A stretch of DNA of 64,000 nt from Apodemus sylvaticus (GCF_947179515.1 NC_067478.1:2117501-2181500); one strand, 5' to 3'. Numbered from the stretch's first letter, positions 31,795-44,310 are shown. Made by a program: numbers and translations. Notes: a model not told the origin generated them from the letters alone.

Positions 31795-32190
31795 TGAAGA
31801 AAGGAGGGAAAGGAGGGGAGGGGAGGGAGAAAGGAAAGGGGAGGAGAGGGGAGGAGAGGGGAGGGGAGGCAGGGAAGGGAGGGAAGGGAGAGAGGGAAGC
31901 AGAGGGGGGAGAGAAAGAGAGGGAAAGGAAGGGGAGGAAGAGAGGGAAGGGGAGGGTAGAGCAAGGGAAGGGAAAGGGGAGGGGAGAGGAGGGGAGAGGA
32001 GGGGAAGGAAGGGGAGGGGAGAGGATGGAAGGGGAAGGAGAAGGGGAGGGGAAGAGAAAGGGGGAAGGGAGGGAAAGAGAAGAGAGAGAGAGAGAGAAAG
32101 AGAAGAAAAGGGAAGGGAAGGGAGGGCAGGGGAGGGGAGGGGAGGAAAAGAAGAAGGGAACAGGAGGGAAGGAAAGGAAGGAGAAGGGAG
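31795..32190. repeat. ~395-bp polypurine (GGGA/GGAA) tract
   Basis: Almost only A and G on the + strand, with fewer than ten pyrimidines. GGGGA words dominate, with an AG run near 32080-32100. The long frames on both strands (GRE or PLS rich) are artefacts. Confidence 0.98.
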
Positions 32191-32604
32191 ACTCGTTAAA
32201 CAGCAGCCACTGTGAGCAGCTGGGCTGAGTCCTTGGAGGAGTTCTGGAAGCAGCAGTAGGCTCCTGAGCTCCACAAATCCTCACAGCAGGAGTTTCCAAA
32301 GTATGCATTGCTGAGAAGCAGCCCAGAGTGAGTGAAACTCAGGATAGAGGTTAGAAGGCAGGGGAGGCTGGTAACCCCGCCCAAAGGTCAGAGGGCACAG
32401 CCACAGGAGGGCTCTGGGCCAGGAAGGAATCCAGCTGCCTTGCTGAGTTCATCCTAAACCACTGCTTAGAGCGCCCAGCCTCCTGTAAGAGCACAGAAGA
32501 TGCTCTTGCCTGATATTTATTGGTCCTTTCCCGACCTACCTTAGTGAATCTTGATATGATATTATTTGTGATATAAAAGCATAGCATGTAAAAAGATCAG
32601 AAAG

Positions 32605-32860
32605 CTTGTGTCCAAGTTTGCTTTCTGTGGCTGTTCTATAACACGGGCCAAAATCAACTCAATTTTGGAAGGAAACTTGAAAAACAAAGAAAAATTTTCA
32701 TTTCATCTTACAATCCCAGCTAATATATCGTCAAAGGAAGCGGGGAACTCAAGGCAGGAACTGAAGCAGAAACCGAAAAGGAGTGCTGTGTACTGGCTTA
32801 CCCCCACAAACCTCCTTAAGCTGAGAGCTCTCGTGGTCTTTCCTAGCCCAAGGCTCTGAA
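32605..32860 (-). mobile_element. Rodent dispersed repeat, type R-like, antisense, diverged
   Basis: GGGAACTCAAGGCAGGAACT, GAAGCAGAAACCGAAAAGGA and GTGTACTGGCTTACCCCCAC are type-R-like text. A second copy follows at once. Confidence 0.5.
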
Positions 32861-32904
32861 ATGGTCTATCAGGATGATACCCCACTCCTGATACTGACCT
32901 CTGT

Positions 32905-33269
32905 CCCGGTTTCCTTTTTGTTGCTGTGATAAAATACTGATGAAAAATAAACAGGAGAGGGAAGGGTTTGTTTGCCTTACAGGTTATGTACGGTCCACCA
33001 AGCCAGGGACAGATTTGAAGCAGAGTCTGTGGAGAAATGCTTACTTGCTTACTGGCTTGCTCTCTCTGGCTTTCTCAGCTGCTTTTCACACAGCCCAGGC
33101 CTAACTGCATAGGGGCGGCACTGCCCACAGTGTGCTGGGCCCTCTCACACCAACTAGCAATCAAGAAATTGCCCACAGACAAGCCAAAGGCACCTGTCTT
33201 TGATGACGGCAATTCCTCAACAAGGTTCCCTCTTCCTAGATATTTTGTGTTAAGTTGTCAAAAATTAAC
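32905..33269 (-). mobile_element. Rodent dispersed repeat, type R, antisense copy
   Basis: GTTTCCTTTTTGTTGCTGTG, ATAAAATACTGATGAAAAAT, GGCGGCACTGCCCACAGTG and GTTAAGTTGTCAAAAATTAA in family order. The 27-bp tandem repeat begins exactly at its terminus. Confidence 0.7.
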
Positions 33270-33404
33270 TAGTGCAGCCTCAAATAAACAGAAAACCAGT
33301 GCAACCTCAAATAAGCAGAAAAACAGTGCAACCTCAAATAAGCAGAAAAACAGTGCAACCTCATATAATCAGAAAAACAGTGCAACCTCAAATAAACAGA
33401 GAAG
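33270..33404. repeat. 27-bp tandem repeat, 5 copies
   Basis: Units start at 33270, 33297, 33324, 33351 and 33378; units 2 and 3 are identical. Core CAGTGCAACCTCAAATAA. Nine-codon period gives repeats of ATSNKQKNS in the plus frame, which is not a gene. Confidence 0.97.
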
Positions 33405-33556
33405 GAGGCAGAGTCTCAGAGGCACAAGTCCTTTGGGCACTTTGATCCTGTGTGTGCCATCCCTTGTAAGGACTTCATGATTAGAGTCAGCCTATGTTTC
33501 CTGAACTGCACTGTTTTGTGGCTTCTCATTCTAAGTAGCAGGTTTTATGAATTAAT

Positions 33557-33557
<1 letters not shown>

Positions 33558-33592
<35 letters not shown>
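33558..33592. repeat. (CA)n microsatellite
   Basis: An uninterrupted run of about 17 CA units. Confidence 0.97.
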
Positions 33593-33594
<2 letters not shown>

Positions 33595-33844
33595 TATCTA
33601 ACAAAAGCCAAAGAATCTTGAATTATTTCCAAACTTTCTCTAGCATCTGTTGGATATTTACAGGGTGTGTCAGGCCACGAAAATAAGTAAATTGGTGAGG
33701 AGAGGGGAAAAAATTAAACTTGGAAAAATACTTGTTATTTTAAAAAATATGAGGACTAAATAAACCCAAGAGTCAGAGAGTTTTGCTTTGAAGATAAACC
33801 TAGAGGCAGCATTAATATTTGCACTGCCAAAGCAAAAGCACAAA

Positions 33845-33992
33845 GGTTTGTTTGTTTGTTTGTTTGTTTTAGTCTGATTGCTTTTGAGATGGTCCTGACT
33901 GTGTGCCCAGGCTAGATTAGACTCATGATCTTCCTGCCTCCACCTCATAAGTGTGGGATGATAGGTGCGCGTCATCACACCCAGCAAATACT
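33845..33992 (-). mobile_element. B1 SINE, antisense, with (GTTT)n tail
   Basis: TTTGTTTGTTTGTTTG, then CAGGCTAGATTAGACTCATG, TTCCTGCCTCCACCTCATAA and GTGCGCGTCATCACACCCAG. Confidence 0.75.
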
Positions 33993-36900
33993 TTTTTTAA
34001 CATCCTCTCTCCTCTTGCAATGCTGGGCACTTTGAGGACCAAAGCAGAGTAGAGGATTCTGTGTCTTGTGTGAGCTTTGACTAAGAGACGGCACTGGGAG
34101 ACCTAGAAAACATTTCAGCTTCCTCAGGGACTGTGTCATCAGTGACCTGCAGGAGGAGCCCAGCCATGGTGAGGGCTCACAGGAGCTCTAGGAAGTGAGA
34201 GTTCGAATCTTTCATGTTGACCTTGGAGCACCCAAAGAAGAAAGTGCCAGTTTTCAGCCCTGTGAGCACAGGAGAACACTGTCTCCCTGAAGCTTCTTCC
34301 TAGCTGTGCCCGAGGCTTGGGCCATTTCTCAGCTGTGAATTCAGAAAGGGTCTGCGAGGAGCTCAAGAACACACAGTAGAGCTAAGGTAGAGAAAATTTG
34401 TGCTGTATCAAAGCGTCACCTGTTACTAAAAAGCTGATGGCCTGTTAGCTGAGGCAGGAAATAGGAGGTGGGAAATCTCTGGTAGGGAGAGAGGATCTCT
34501 GGGATAGAGTAAGGGAAGGGAAGGGATTTGCCCTGAACTCTAGGAGACAGACACATGAAGCTAAGAAGAGGTGGGTGATCAACCATGTGGCACTCATAAA
34601 ATAAAATAAACGGGTTAATTAATTTATACCCCAGTCAAGGAATAAGTCCACACTTATGGCCTAGATGTTTATTCACAAGTAATAATTCTCGGTCATTATT
34701 TCAAGAACTGGGGCGAAGGTAGAAAAGCCGGAGGCTGCATCACTCCACAGTGATTGCCAGCCTCACAACACCGGCCTCACAAGCTTCCAGACCTGGGATT
34801 TCAAGTGTGAGACACCACAGTTCCCTGCCCTGAGCTTGACATCTGAAGCCCCATGCTGTCTGAAGAGAGGAGCTGCAGATACAACCTACACCTTCTTTTC
34901 AAGACAATGGCTTGTATGAAGGGACAGAGGACAACTCCAGTTCTGCTATTCAGTGTCTAGAAGGCCTATCTGCTAGATCAAAGTTCTATGCCTGGTCGGT
35001 CGGTGCCAGGCCAGAGGCTTCTATCCTGCTCCTTTGGCTCCTGTAGGAAGCGACAGACAGTCCTCAGGTCCCCAACCATATGGCAGTGACCCTAAGCTGA
35101 TTTTACAGGTTCCGAAGCTTGCTCACCGTGAGCAATGTTCTTGAGTTAAGGGGATAGCAGGGAGGGCGGCACACAATGGAGCAGGCATTCAAAATGTTGC
35201 CCTATTTCATTGGCTGGAAGTCAGTCACATGACCATCTTTCTGGCAGGCCTGGCAGGAAGGACGGACTCCCTCCGGGACTTCACGGTTGTCTTGGAAACC
35301 TGACGATGCTCATCAGCAGTTTTTCTTTCAATAAATGTGTCCCTTGCCTCACCCCGTCTTCCAGCCCATCTCAGTGTTTGTGAGCTCCCATTGCTCTGCT
35401 CTTTACACCGCACACTTTATAGTCGTTCCACGGATGTCTGTCACCTCAACCCGGAAGTGGTATATTCTTCTTGCCTGGGCTTCAAAGCTGTACTTACAGA
35501 GCTGGGCTGGGTACAGACCTGCAATAGTAATCCCTTGGGGGTTGCGGGGAGCGGCAGGCAGGATCCAGGTTCCAGGCATGCCTGGCAGCAGAGTCTGGAT
35601 CTAGTCTGGATAGATACGTAAGCCCCTGCCTCAAATCATCGATAGCCTGTATGTGGTAGAGCACTTGTCTGCCTCAGGTTTAACCCCCAATATTGAAAGA
35701 AAGAAAGAAAACTCTTGTGGACTTTTACAGCGCAACAGGCACAACCTGAAAACCCCAAACCAGCATTTAGACACAGGAAGCTCATGTTCCTCCCGTCTTG
35801 GCTCTCACTAACCCCCGACACTCTGTGGCCTCTGGGGCCCATAGTTTATCACACTTGCTAGAAGAGTGCATATACTCACTTGACATCTCCCGACATGATG
35901 GCCCGTCTTGGGGAGAGAGAGACAGAAATAGGGTCTGGTTCTATCTTTGGCATAGAGTGTGAAGATTTCGGGCACTTGAAGCTACAGATCAGTATGCTTA
36001 ATTAGCCAATGGCCCAGAACCTGGAAATGCCAGTGACCAGAAGTGTGCCTGAACTTCCAGGAAGCTGTTCCCCCAGGGCCCCCAGGCCAGATAGCTCCAT
36101 TTCTACTTCCATGTCATCTGTTTATAGGATTTAATGTATCAATATAACCTCTAGGACCCACAGAGAACATGCCACATTTGTCTTTCTGAGACTAAATCAA
36201 TTTGCTTAGTATGATCATGTCCAGTTGCAAACAGTTCCCTGTTCTTTCTGGGCTCAAATTCTTTGGAATTTGCCACGTTTGGGAGGGCGAACAGTTGCAG
36301 AGGAAAGCCAAGCACTGGGCATGAACAAGTTTCTGCAATGTCGTAGTTGAACACAAGGGTGCGCTCTCAGAGGCTTCCCCGGGCACCCTAGGCTACCTAT
36401 GGCTGTGGGTGGAACAGGACTCTCCAATCCATTAATGCGATTTAAGACACAGGGCGGTTGCTCTCCTTCCTGGGCCTTATTTCCTTGAGTTGGAAGATGC
36501 AGAGTCTTTGCAAACTTCGACTCGGGCTTAGGTTGGATAATCAGACTCAGCTAGTTTGGAGGAAAGAACCTGGTGCCAAGGTGCAGTTCCACGATGTGCC
36601 AGCAGAGGGAAGCAGACAGTAACCAGCAGGTGCCAACAGTGTCCATAGCTCCTCTAGCTGCCTCCTCTTGTCATAGCGTGGGCTGGGACATTCCCACATC
36701 TCTGAGACTACGGATACCTAGTGGCCCCGCATTCTTTTGGCAACTGCCCCTTTGTCTTCTGCAATGATATCTGGCTTTCCGCTCTTGCCTATTGCAGCTA
36801 AGGACCCCAACCTCTCTTAATGCTACCCCAGTGCCTTCTCTGCATTTATTCTCATCCCTGTGTTTAATGACCCATCAATTCATGATCTGTTCAGCCTTTC

Positions 36901-39094
36901 TCCTTCACCCTTGCTGCATCCCCCAGTGCACCCTCCCTCGGGGAAGAAATGACTACACCCTGCTAGCAAGAAGTACATGGCTGCCGTCATGGCTTCCAGG
37001 GAAGGCGAGCTTGTCCTCAGGCATCTGCATGCAATGTCTCAGTTCTAGACACAGGGAGGACGGTCTCCACAAGCCTCTGCTTACTGTCGCATCTCCTCTG
37101 GCTCTGCACGCTGTGTTTCCCGGGGGCACTCCAGCCTGTTGCCCCTTGACAAGTGTCACTTTAGAGCTCAGCTCTGTGGGCCTCTTCCTTTAGCTCACCT
37201 CCCTGTCCATGCCCCTGCACTCTGCACTTAACTGATCCTGTTAAAAGAGCAGCATGCACTTACAGGACTTAAGCAAAGGAGGCAATGGTATTAGGGATTC
37301 CGGGCATCTTCCAGTGTGGACCAGAAATTGTAGCATCAGAAGTGGGAACTGGATAAATGACCTGGTTGTCTAGTGTAGGTTGTCCCTGGCGTGACCAAGG
37401 TTCCCAAGTCTCTCAGCAAGGAAAAAAAATGGCTGCTTTGGCTGGTGTGACAGGTTCCACCTTCCAACACTGTCATGTTGAGAACCAGGCTTCTACCATG
37501 CAGACTTTGGGACACATTCAACCCACATCCAAACCTTAGCAGGAAGGGCTCTCAGGACCAAGCCCCATGGGAAGGTGAGCATATAAACAGGAAATGACGG
37601 GAGGAGAGCTTGCGCTGGGCTGTGGAGCAGCTGCCACTTTGCCCCTGCTCTGAGTTGGGGTAGTTTTCTAAAGATGCGGTGTTTGCTGCCGGAACTGCTG
37701 GCGGAGGATGCCACAGCTCTGGCTGGATGACGTAATGTGCTCCATCAGATTTCAGGGATACCGTCCCACATTTTTATGGATAGGTGAGCAGGGGTGCCAA
37801 ATATATTTGGTGATTGCTAACATAAATTCCATTCAGGGAAGGGTCCTGCTGCTTATTTCAAAGTCAAAATTAGTTTGTGCTGGCTGACAAGCTTGTCTCG
37901 CAGTGTGCGCACCCCCCTGTGTCCTCCATGAGGAGGGTGAGCTGGCAGCTGCCAGGGAAGGGAGACGTCTGTGAGCAATGCTACTCCCCCAACAGAGAGA
38001 AGTGGGGCCTTTGAGGGGAGAGCTCTGGAACACAGTATAATCCTCACTGAACAACCGAGGCAGCTCTCTAGGAGATGGCAGCCTGTTCTTAGCTTGGGAA
38101 GCCTACCCTGCCCCATTGCCTCTGCTGATATCCTTGGGCCTGAACCATCAACTCAAGAGTCCAGGAATCTTTGTAGAGCAACCTTGTCAGGCCCTCGAAG
38201 AGTACAAAACAGCAATCAAACTGATGCTCCAGAAGGGACCATCCCTTAATGCTACGCTGTCCATGAGATCGCTTGCACAGTTGGCTGGGTGACAGGCTGC
38301 CCCTGGCTCATTCTCCCATCCCCAAGACCACCGATGACTCACAGGCCACTTGCTTCATATCCACTATTCCTTCCTCTTCTTATCGGAAAAGAGGCTGTAA
38401 CAGGGGCTGTTCAGGCCACATCAGGAAGGACAGTGTTAGGAAAACCCCAGCAGCTTTAAATAACCACAACGTTTAGGGGGCCCAGCGTGTTATTTCAGTA
38501 TTGGCCTTTTGTGTGTGACTTTCTCTGTTGTGTATTTTTGCAAGTCACCCAGTGTTACCCTGCAGTTGCTCAGACTGCAGTAAATATGACAGCTGACACC
38601 TGGGCTGAGGGACAATGGAGAGCAGGCCAGTTGCTTTTCTTCTCCACACTGAGCCTATCCTCTCCACGCCGTGTGAGGGTGGGGGTAGGGATATGCAAAA
38701 ATAACCTCAGAGAGACTGGAGGGGACAGCTCACCTCAGTGCAGAGTCCCTGCATTTCTAATGCATTAACAGGCAGGAGACAACTCCACCCTCCATGCCCT
38801 CTTTGTCCTCATTTCCACCCGTCCCTTTCCAAGAGGACTCCAGGGCTGAGTTTAGGCCTCAGCAGGCTGACTCACAGCTGAAGCCAGGGACCATTCTGGT
38901 CCTGCCTATGAGATTGCCTGGCTAGCTGGTTCAAACTCAGCCACCTCTGCTGCGTCTGAAGCATGCTCCGAACACACACTAACAGGCACACAAGAAAGGA
39001 ACTTTGCTGGCACTGGTTGCGACTTTTATAATGAATCATCCTGAGCTACAAAGGTTGTCTTGGGTTTCTGAGGGCAATTCGATTGAGTGTACCA
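33993..39094. other. ~5.1 kb with no gene recognised
   Basis: Mostly unique-looking sequence. A faint SINE (ID/B1-like) lies near 35500-35720, ending in GAAA repeats, and a CAATAAATGTGTCCCTTG polyadenylation-like site is at 35329. None of the frames, including the 133-codon plus frame 36792-37193, shows a family signature. Confidence 0.4.
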
Positions 39095-39325
39095 GGAGCT
39101 GGGAAGTTAGCTGAGTTGAGAAAGCACTAGCCTTGCAAACCGGGAGAGCTGAGTTCAGTTCCCAGAACCCGTGTTACAAACATCAAGAAAGAAAGAAGAA
39201 AAGTGGGTGGTTGTGGTGGCGTGCAATTATAATCCCAGAGCTCAGGAGGAGAGACAGCCAGGGCTCTCCGTTTTGTTGGCTTGCCAGCCTGTCCTACTTG
39301 GTGAGTTACAAGCCATCAAAGCAAA
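39095..39325 (+). mobile_element. B4 SINE
   Basis: ID-like head GCTGAGTTGAGAAAGCACTA, CCTTGCAAACCGGGAGAGCT and GAGTTCAGTTCCCAGAACCC, then B1-like GGTTGTGGTGGCGTGCAAT TATAATCCCAGAGC. Confidence 0.7.
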
Positions 39326-39327
39326 GC

Positions 39328-39362
<35 letters not shown>

Positions 39363-39366
39363 TTAG
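39326..39366. repeat. (TTTA)n microsatellite
   Basis: About ten TTTA units. Confidence 0.97.
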
Positions 39367-39430
39367 CACTGGGAGTTGAACCCAAGAACTCAAACATGCT
39401 AGGTAAATTCTCCACTATTGGTAAAGTCCA
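39367..39430 (-). mobile_element. ID/B4-type fragment, antisense
   Basis: GGGAGTTGAACCCAAGAACT then ATGCTAGGTAAATTCTCCAC fits the antisense head of an ID-like SINE whose A-rich tail became the TTTA array. Confidence 0.5.
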
Positions 39431-40047
39431 CCCCAAAGCTTAAACAATCTTGACTCCATATGAGGTCACATAACTAAATGTGGGGTCAGGAGAAATTTGG
39501 CAACGGTAAAGGGTGTCTTACATCCAGTGAAACAAAAATTATCTCAAAATCCAATGAACAGTACATATGAGGTGTCTCTGAAAGCACTGCTGTGTTACAC
39601 ACCATGAGTCACGGCAGCCCTGACTCTGGACAGACAGTGTGTGCACACATTGCACCATCTGTGTGGCATCATGCCGTTCACCAGTGCCCTCCCCGGCACT
39701 CCCCCGCTCCTGCCCCCACCCCCTGTCTGAAACAGGTTGCTGAGATTCAGCACCCTGAACTGAGGTGTTTTCACTATACACATGAACGTTTATGCTCTTG
39801 TATTACAGAAAAAACAGGTCATGTTTCCATCAGTCATTCCTCAGCATGTAAGCATCGAATCTGCGTGTCTTGGGAGGTACTGTGTAAGAGAAGCAAGATA
39901 TCCGGCTCATTGGTATGCAAACTTGCTTTTCTCTTTAGTAAATGGTAAAATTATTTGTATGAAGTGTTAAAATTATATATGTATCAAAGAGGTACTCTGT
40001 GCTGTCTGGGGTTTTGTTGCACGACAAAGCCCGCCGCGGAGGCAAAG
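39431..40047. other. No gene or named repeat recognised
   Basis: A 118-codon plus frame at 39592-39948 has no recognised domain. Confidence 0.45.
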
Positions 40048-40142
40048 TGAGTTCTGTCCTTCCACCACGTGGTTTCTGGGATCAAACTCAGGTCCTCAGG
40101 CTTGGAGTCAGGCTCCTGAATGAGGAATCATCTCAATGGTCC
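40048..40142 (-). mobile_element. B2/B3-type head, antisense
   Basis: GGGATCAAACTCAGGTCCTC and AGGAATCATCTCAATGGTCC are antisense head text. Confidence 0.5.
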
Positions 40143-40534
40143 CCAAAAAGGACTGTTTTAAATTTATTTCTTTATGGTTTATTATTAACACCTATCTGAT
40201 TTATAAACCCATTTTACATTTCTGTATACCCAGGGTTGTGAGAAAACATAATCAGGTGAAAGGGGCCATGGTCAAAAAGTCTTGGAAGCCTTGAAGTAAA
40301 GCAACGTCAGGTGTAAAGGGACATAGTGGGACGCTGACACAGACACGGAATCCCACTGTCACTACCCAAGTGTCAGGAACTCCTCCTGAGCCCACCAAGA
40401 TCCCCGGACCCTCCTGTCTTCTTCAGGAAAGTCCCAGAGACGCTTCCTGCTGTCCTTGTTTAGCGTAGCAGCCAGAATCTATTCTAAATAAAAATTTAAT
40501 AAATGGATAAACATAGCATACTGAAAGAACCACG

Positions 40535-40715
40535 GTGCTGAGAGGCAGTCAACTGGTAAAGCGTTCCCCTCCTCTGTGACAGTATGACCTGTAATCCCAG
40601 TGCTGGGTAGGCAGACAACAGGATCCCTGGAGGTCACTGGCTAGTCATTCCAGCTGAGACAGCAAGCCTCGGGTTTGGTGAGATGCCCTGTCTAACACAC
40701 ACAGATTGAGGGATA
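40535..40715 (+). mobile_element. B4/RSINE1 fragment
   Basis: GACCTGTAATCCCAGTGCTG, GACAACAGGATCCCTGGAGG and GGTTTGGTGAGATGCCCTGT in order, with a short ACAC tail. Confidence 0.6.
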
Positions 40716-40802
40716 CAGATTGCCTTTCTTTTTAGAAGCAAAAGTAACAATCAGGTAGGGATGCTTCAAGAAGCTGGAGTTAATGGGATTTCCTCATTGC
40801 TT

Positions 40803-40842
40803 CCTTCTCCTCCTCCTCCTCCTCCTCCTCCTTCTTCTTCAA
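40803..40842. repeat. (CTC)n/(CTT)n microsatellite
   Basis: About nine CTC units followed by CTT units, directly before an antisense B2 tail. Confidence 0.95.
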
Positions 40843-41015
40843 GATTTATTTATTTATGGTATGTAAGCACACTGTAGCTATCTTCAGACACCTCAGAAGA
40901 GGGCATCAGATTTCATTATGAGCTGATTGTGAGCCACCATGTAGTTGCTGGGGATTGAACTCAGGACCTTCAGAAGAGCAGTCAGTGCTCTCTCCAGCAC
41001 TGAGAGATGGCCATC
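40843..41015 (-). mobile_element. B2 SINE, antisense
   Basis: AGATTTATTTATTTATGGTA, GCACACTGTAGCTATCTTCA, AGAAGAGGGCATCAGATTTC, GGGGATTGAACTCAGGACCT and a head at GAGAGATGGCC. Near full length and little diverged. Confidence 0.95.
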
Positions 41016-41854
41016 CTTTTCTTCTTATGTTATCCCAGCTTGCTCTGCCTTCACGAATCCGACAAGCCCAAGCCCTAAGCCCACAGTGGGTTCAGCTTTG
41101 CAGCTCACTCCATTTCTACTTTGCCTTCAGCATCTCTTCCAGCTCTGGAAGTTCCTACAGAATCCTGGTCGTTCCTGTCTCAGGGCTAATGTGAAGGAAG
41201 CAAGCTGGGGTTGAGCAGATATCATGGAAGTTGGGAACAGCCCAAGTGTGTGTGACCCCCCCCCCCCCCCCCCCGCCCCGAGCCTCCTAACGCCATTCTG
41301 TGCACATGCCCAACCACCTTCCTGGAAACTCACCCCCGGGAGAAACGTCTCCTCAGGGAAATCACAGCAAAAGTAATTAAATGAGCAGCCCGGCTTCAAG
41401 AACAGCACCAGAGAGCCATCTCAGATCATCTGAGAAGACAAAGCTGAATGATTTTCCATTCTTTCTTTTTAAGACATCTAATACAGGTTAAATTGTGTTC
41501 CTTGGCAACTGGCATCCATGGAGTTGTCATGGTTACAGGTGAACCAGAGGCTGAGTTGTTACAGGCTGGGGGAGCTCATGGAGCTGAACGTGTTAAAGAC
41601 CCACCCATTGTCTTCTTGCCACAGCTGGAAAAAAGCAGAAGGAGGACAGCATTTCTCTGCTAGGTGCAGCCTATGGGCAGACACACAGCAGATGTGGAAA
41701 GTGGAGCTTCCGGCCTCTCAGAAGCCAAGGCAGTGTGCCCATCCTTCGTCTGTCCGTGCTTGGGTTGCAGAGGACAAGTGCCCTGTGGCCATAACTCTGG
41801 ATGAAGAAACTGGTCAGATCCTAGAAAGGCTCCTTGGTAAGAAACAAGAAGCAA
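41016..41854. other. No gene recognised; C-run at 41257-41276
   Basis: Contains a run of about 20 C (41257-41275) and a 160-codon plus frame (41518-42000) that runs through a CA microsatellite; no domain recognised. Confidence 0.45.

Positions 41855-41895
<41 letters not shown>
41855..41895. repeat. (CA)n microsatellite
   Basis: About 19 uninterrupted CA units. Confidence 0.97.
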
Positions 41896-42019
41896 GTTGC
41901 CTGCCAGGGTGCTGCTCTCTTACAGAAGCCCAGTGTAAGCCTTGGTGCAGTTTTGCAGCTCCTGGGAGTCACGCTTAAAAAGATTAAAAGAAACTACTAA
42001 AATTACATGTCTGTCTGTG

Positions 42020-42115
42020 TATGTTTTTCAATCTAGTCTGGCCTTGCACTCTCAACCTTCCAGCCTCATCCTCCTGAATGCCAGGATACCTGTGCAAACA
42101 CTCCCATCTCCCAAA
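42020..42115 (-). mobile_element. B1-like fragment, antisense, diverged
   Basis: AGTCTGGCCTTGCACTCTCA, CCTCATCCTCCTGAATGCC and AGGATACCTGTGC keep antisense B1 order. Confidence 0.4.
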
Positions 42116-43080
42116 TGAATTTTAGCAATGCATATTTAACTCAATATATATAAAATACTATATCAGCATGTTGTTATGGGGTTTTTACTAGAGAAGACTG
42201 TGTTTAAGACAAAGGTTTAAACCAATAGAAAGTATTAGTCACTGGCAACTACACTGGGTGTTGGGGAGCTCAGTGTAGCCCTGAGCCTTTCTCAGTATGA
42301 GTTTTTAAGCATAAAAGCCATATCCTAAACTGACATTCTTTGGTTAGCCAGAACAAGTTATCCAGAATCAGGAATTACAAAGACCAAAAGTGGTGTTTAG
42401 TACATTTAGAGACTTTCCCGGAACTGTAGACTTTGATGGATGAGGCCTCTGTTTTAGTTTTGGGCAGGTGGTATGGGAGACCAAACTATGGGAAACCAGA
42501 CTTTCAACAGCTCTCACCTTGAGAATCCACTGACCTTGCGGTTAACAACTGAACCACCCCCTTCTTCACACAAGGCTGATCAATTGGTTCTTAACCTGGC
42601 TGAACACCTGGGGTTGTCTAGGCGGAACCAGCATTCCAGAAAAGCTGCTAGAAGCTGCAGTCAGCATCCGCCCCAGATGACCTTCTCTCTTTCTGTGCTT
42701 CTAACATTCCCTTCAGCCCCTCCCTATTTCCTCTCACAGAGTATTCAAAACCAGACTTTGAGCTTTTCATTAAAGAGGCCTTGACAAGACACCCCTTTTG
42801 CTTGGCTTCGCTTTTCTTTCCTGCCCGTTTCTCTTTCAGGCCCGTCCTTCTCAACTCCCGGAATAACTAGGTCCCACAGTACGGGAAAAGGTGGTACTGT
42901 TTACATGCTGAGTTTTATGGCCTGAGTGGTAGGTACTCACGGTGTCAGTCCTGCTAAGGTCTGGGACCTGTTACAATGTAATACAAAAGCAAGATTTTAC
43001 ATCGTTACAATGTAATAGAAACAAGATTTTACATTGTTTTTATCCTACATCTTTGCATTGTATTGTTTATGTATCTCAGG
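42116..43080. other. No gene or named repeat recognised
   Basis: Includes a near-duplicate phrase ACAATGTAATA...AAGATTTTACAT at 42972-43032. No convincing coding frame. Confidence 0.45.
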
Positions 43081-43081
43081 T

Positions 43082-43235
43082 TTTGTTTTGTTTTGTTTTA
43101 AGACATTCTTATTCTGTAGTCTAACCTGATCTGGAACTTAATATATTGTCCAGGCTGGAGTCCCACTCATGACAATCCTCCTGCCCCAGCCTCTCAAGCC
43201 CTGAGATTACAAGCATGAGCCACTTCAACTGACTT
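43082..43235 (-). mobile_element. B1-type SINE, antisense
   Basis: A TTTTG-repeat tail, GATCTGGAACTTAATATATT, CAGGCTGGAGTCCCACTCAT, CTCCTGCCCCAGCCTCTCAA and GAGATTACAAGCATGAGCCA. Confidence 0.75.
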
Positions 43236-44224
43236 ATTTCTTAATCATATCATTTGTAAATTTGTTATCAGTGTTGAGAATGCATAAACATATGGTTTAA
43301 AACACTTCAGTTTTGTATTCAAATGAGTCCAAATATTAAATGTTTTAGATACAAAATGAGTATTGCTTTAAACCTTAAATTTAGAAAAGTCACATGTGCC
43401 TCTCCCGTCTCACCAGCTGCTTCAGAGACTACAGGTGATGCATGTATTGCACAACACAGATCTCAGGTTCTAATTCTCAAAGTTGTGTCCTCAGCCCAGT
43501 GTGAAGACCCTTCCTGCACGAGGCCCTGATGTAGCTGTGAACCTCACCCTGTGGCATAGACATCGGGAGTGTTGCCCAGGCAGTGTGTGGGAGGATTCCT
43601 CACCCTCTATTACACTCTGGTCTCCACACATCATGGTCATCCCAAACATTCTGGCATCTTTAGGGCATTAGAACATAAAACTTTTGGGCATTCAGAGCAC
43701 AAAACAAGCACATTTCATTCTTGGCCCTATTGTAAAATAGCCTCAAGACCAAGATCCACAAAGGTCCAGGGCCCACCATATACATTTTTCCATGGACGTG
43801 GAGATGCTGGCCTATAGCTCTTACGTGTCAATTGTTTTTAAGGATAACTAGCTTGTTAGCCTCGGCTGCCTCATCATGTCCTGACCAGGTGCACTGCTTC
43901 TGCACTGAGAGCACGGCGTATACCCAGAATGCACTGCTCCCGTACTGAGAACACAAGCTGGCAGCTCCCCAGGGCGTGGCACCCAGAGCCTCTGGCAGCT
44001 GCTCTGCCTCCTCCTGGCTCCCACAGCCCCACCACAAGCCTGATTTCAGTGTCCCTGCAAATTCCAGAGCCTTCTTTATTACATTTAAGAGGTCTGTGTA
44101 GAAAGGAGGTTGTTTATTTTAATAGAGCCCTCAGCAGATCAGAGGCAGGCGGGGAGTGCTCAGCCTCAGAGCACGTGGTCGCTGTCCATTGTCCTGAACG
44201 AGGGCCTCCTAGAATTCAGTTGCT
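43236..44224. other. No gene or named repeat recognised
   Basis: Unique-looking sequence; the 116-codon plus frame 43929-44279 ends inside a B1 fragment and has no domain. Confidence 0.45.
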
Positions 44225-44310
44225 TTGTAGCGAGACCTGGAGAACTCAAGGCAAGGATGTAGCCTGGTCTACAGAGTGAGCAGCCAAGGCCACACAGGTT
44301 TAAAAACAAA
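44225..44310 (+). mobile_element. B1 fragment, 3' part
   Basis: AGCCTGGTCTACAGAGTGAG then CCAAGGCCACACAGG. Confidence 0.6.

Noticed and set aside
31673..32308. Frames of 144-211 codons on both strands across the purine tract
   Set aside because: Low-complexity GGGA/GGAA repeat translated in several registers.
35320..35345. Polyadenylation site of an upstream transcript (CAATAAATGTGTCC)
   Set aside because: A single AATAAA with a GT-containing follow-up is common by chance, and no upstream exon is recognisable. The same applies to CAATAAACACATG near 58090.
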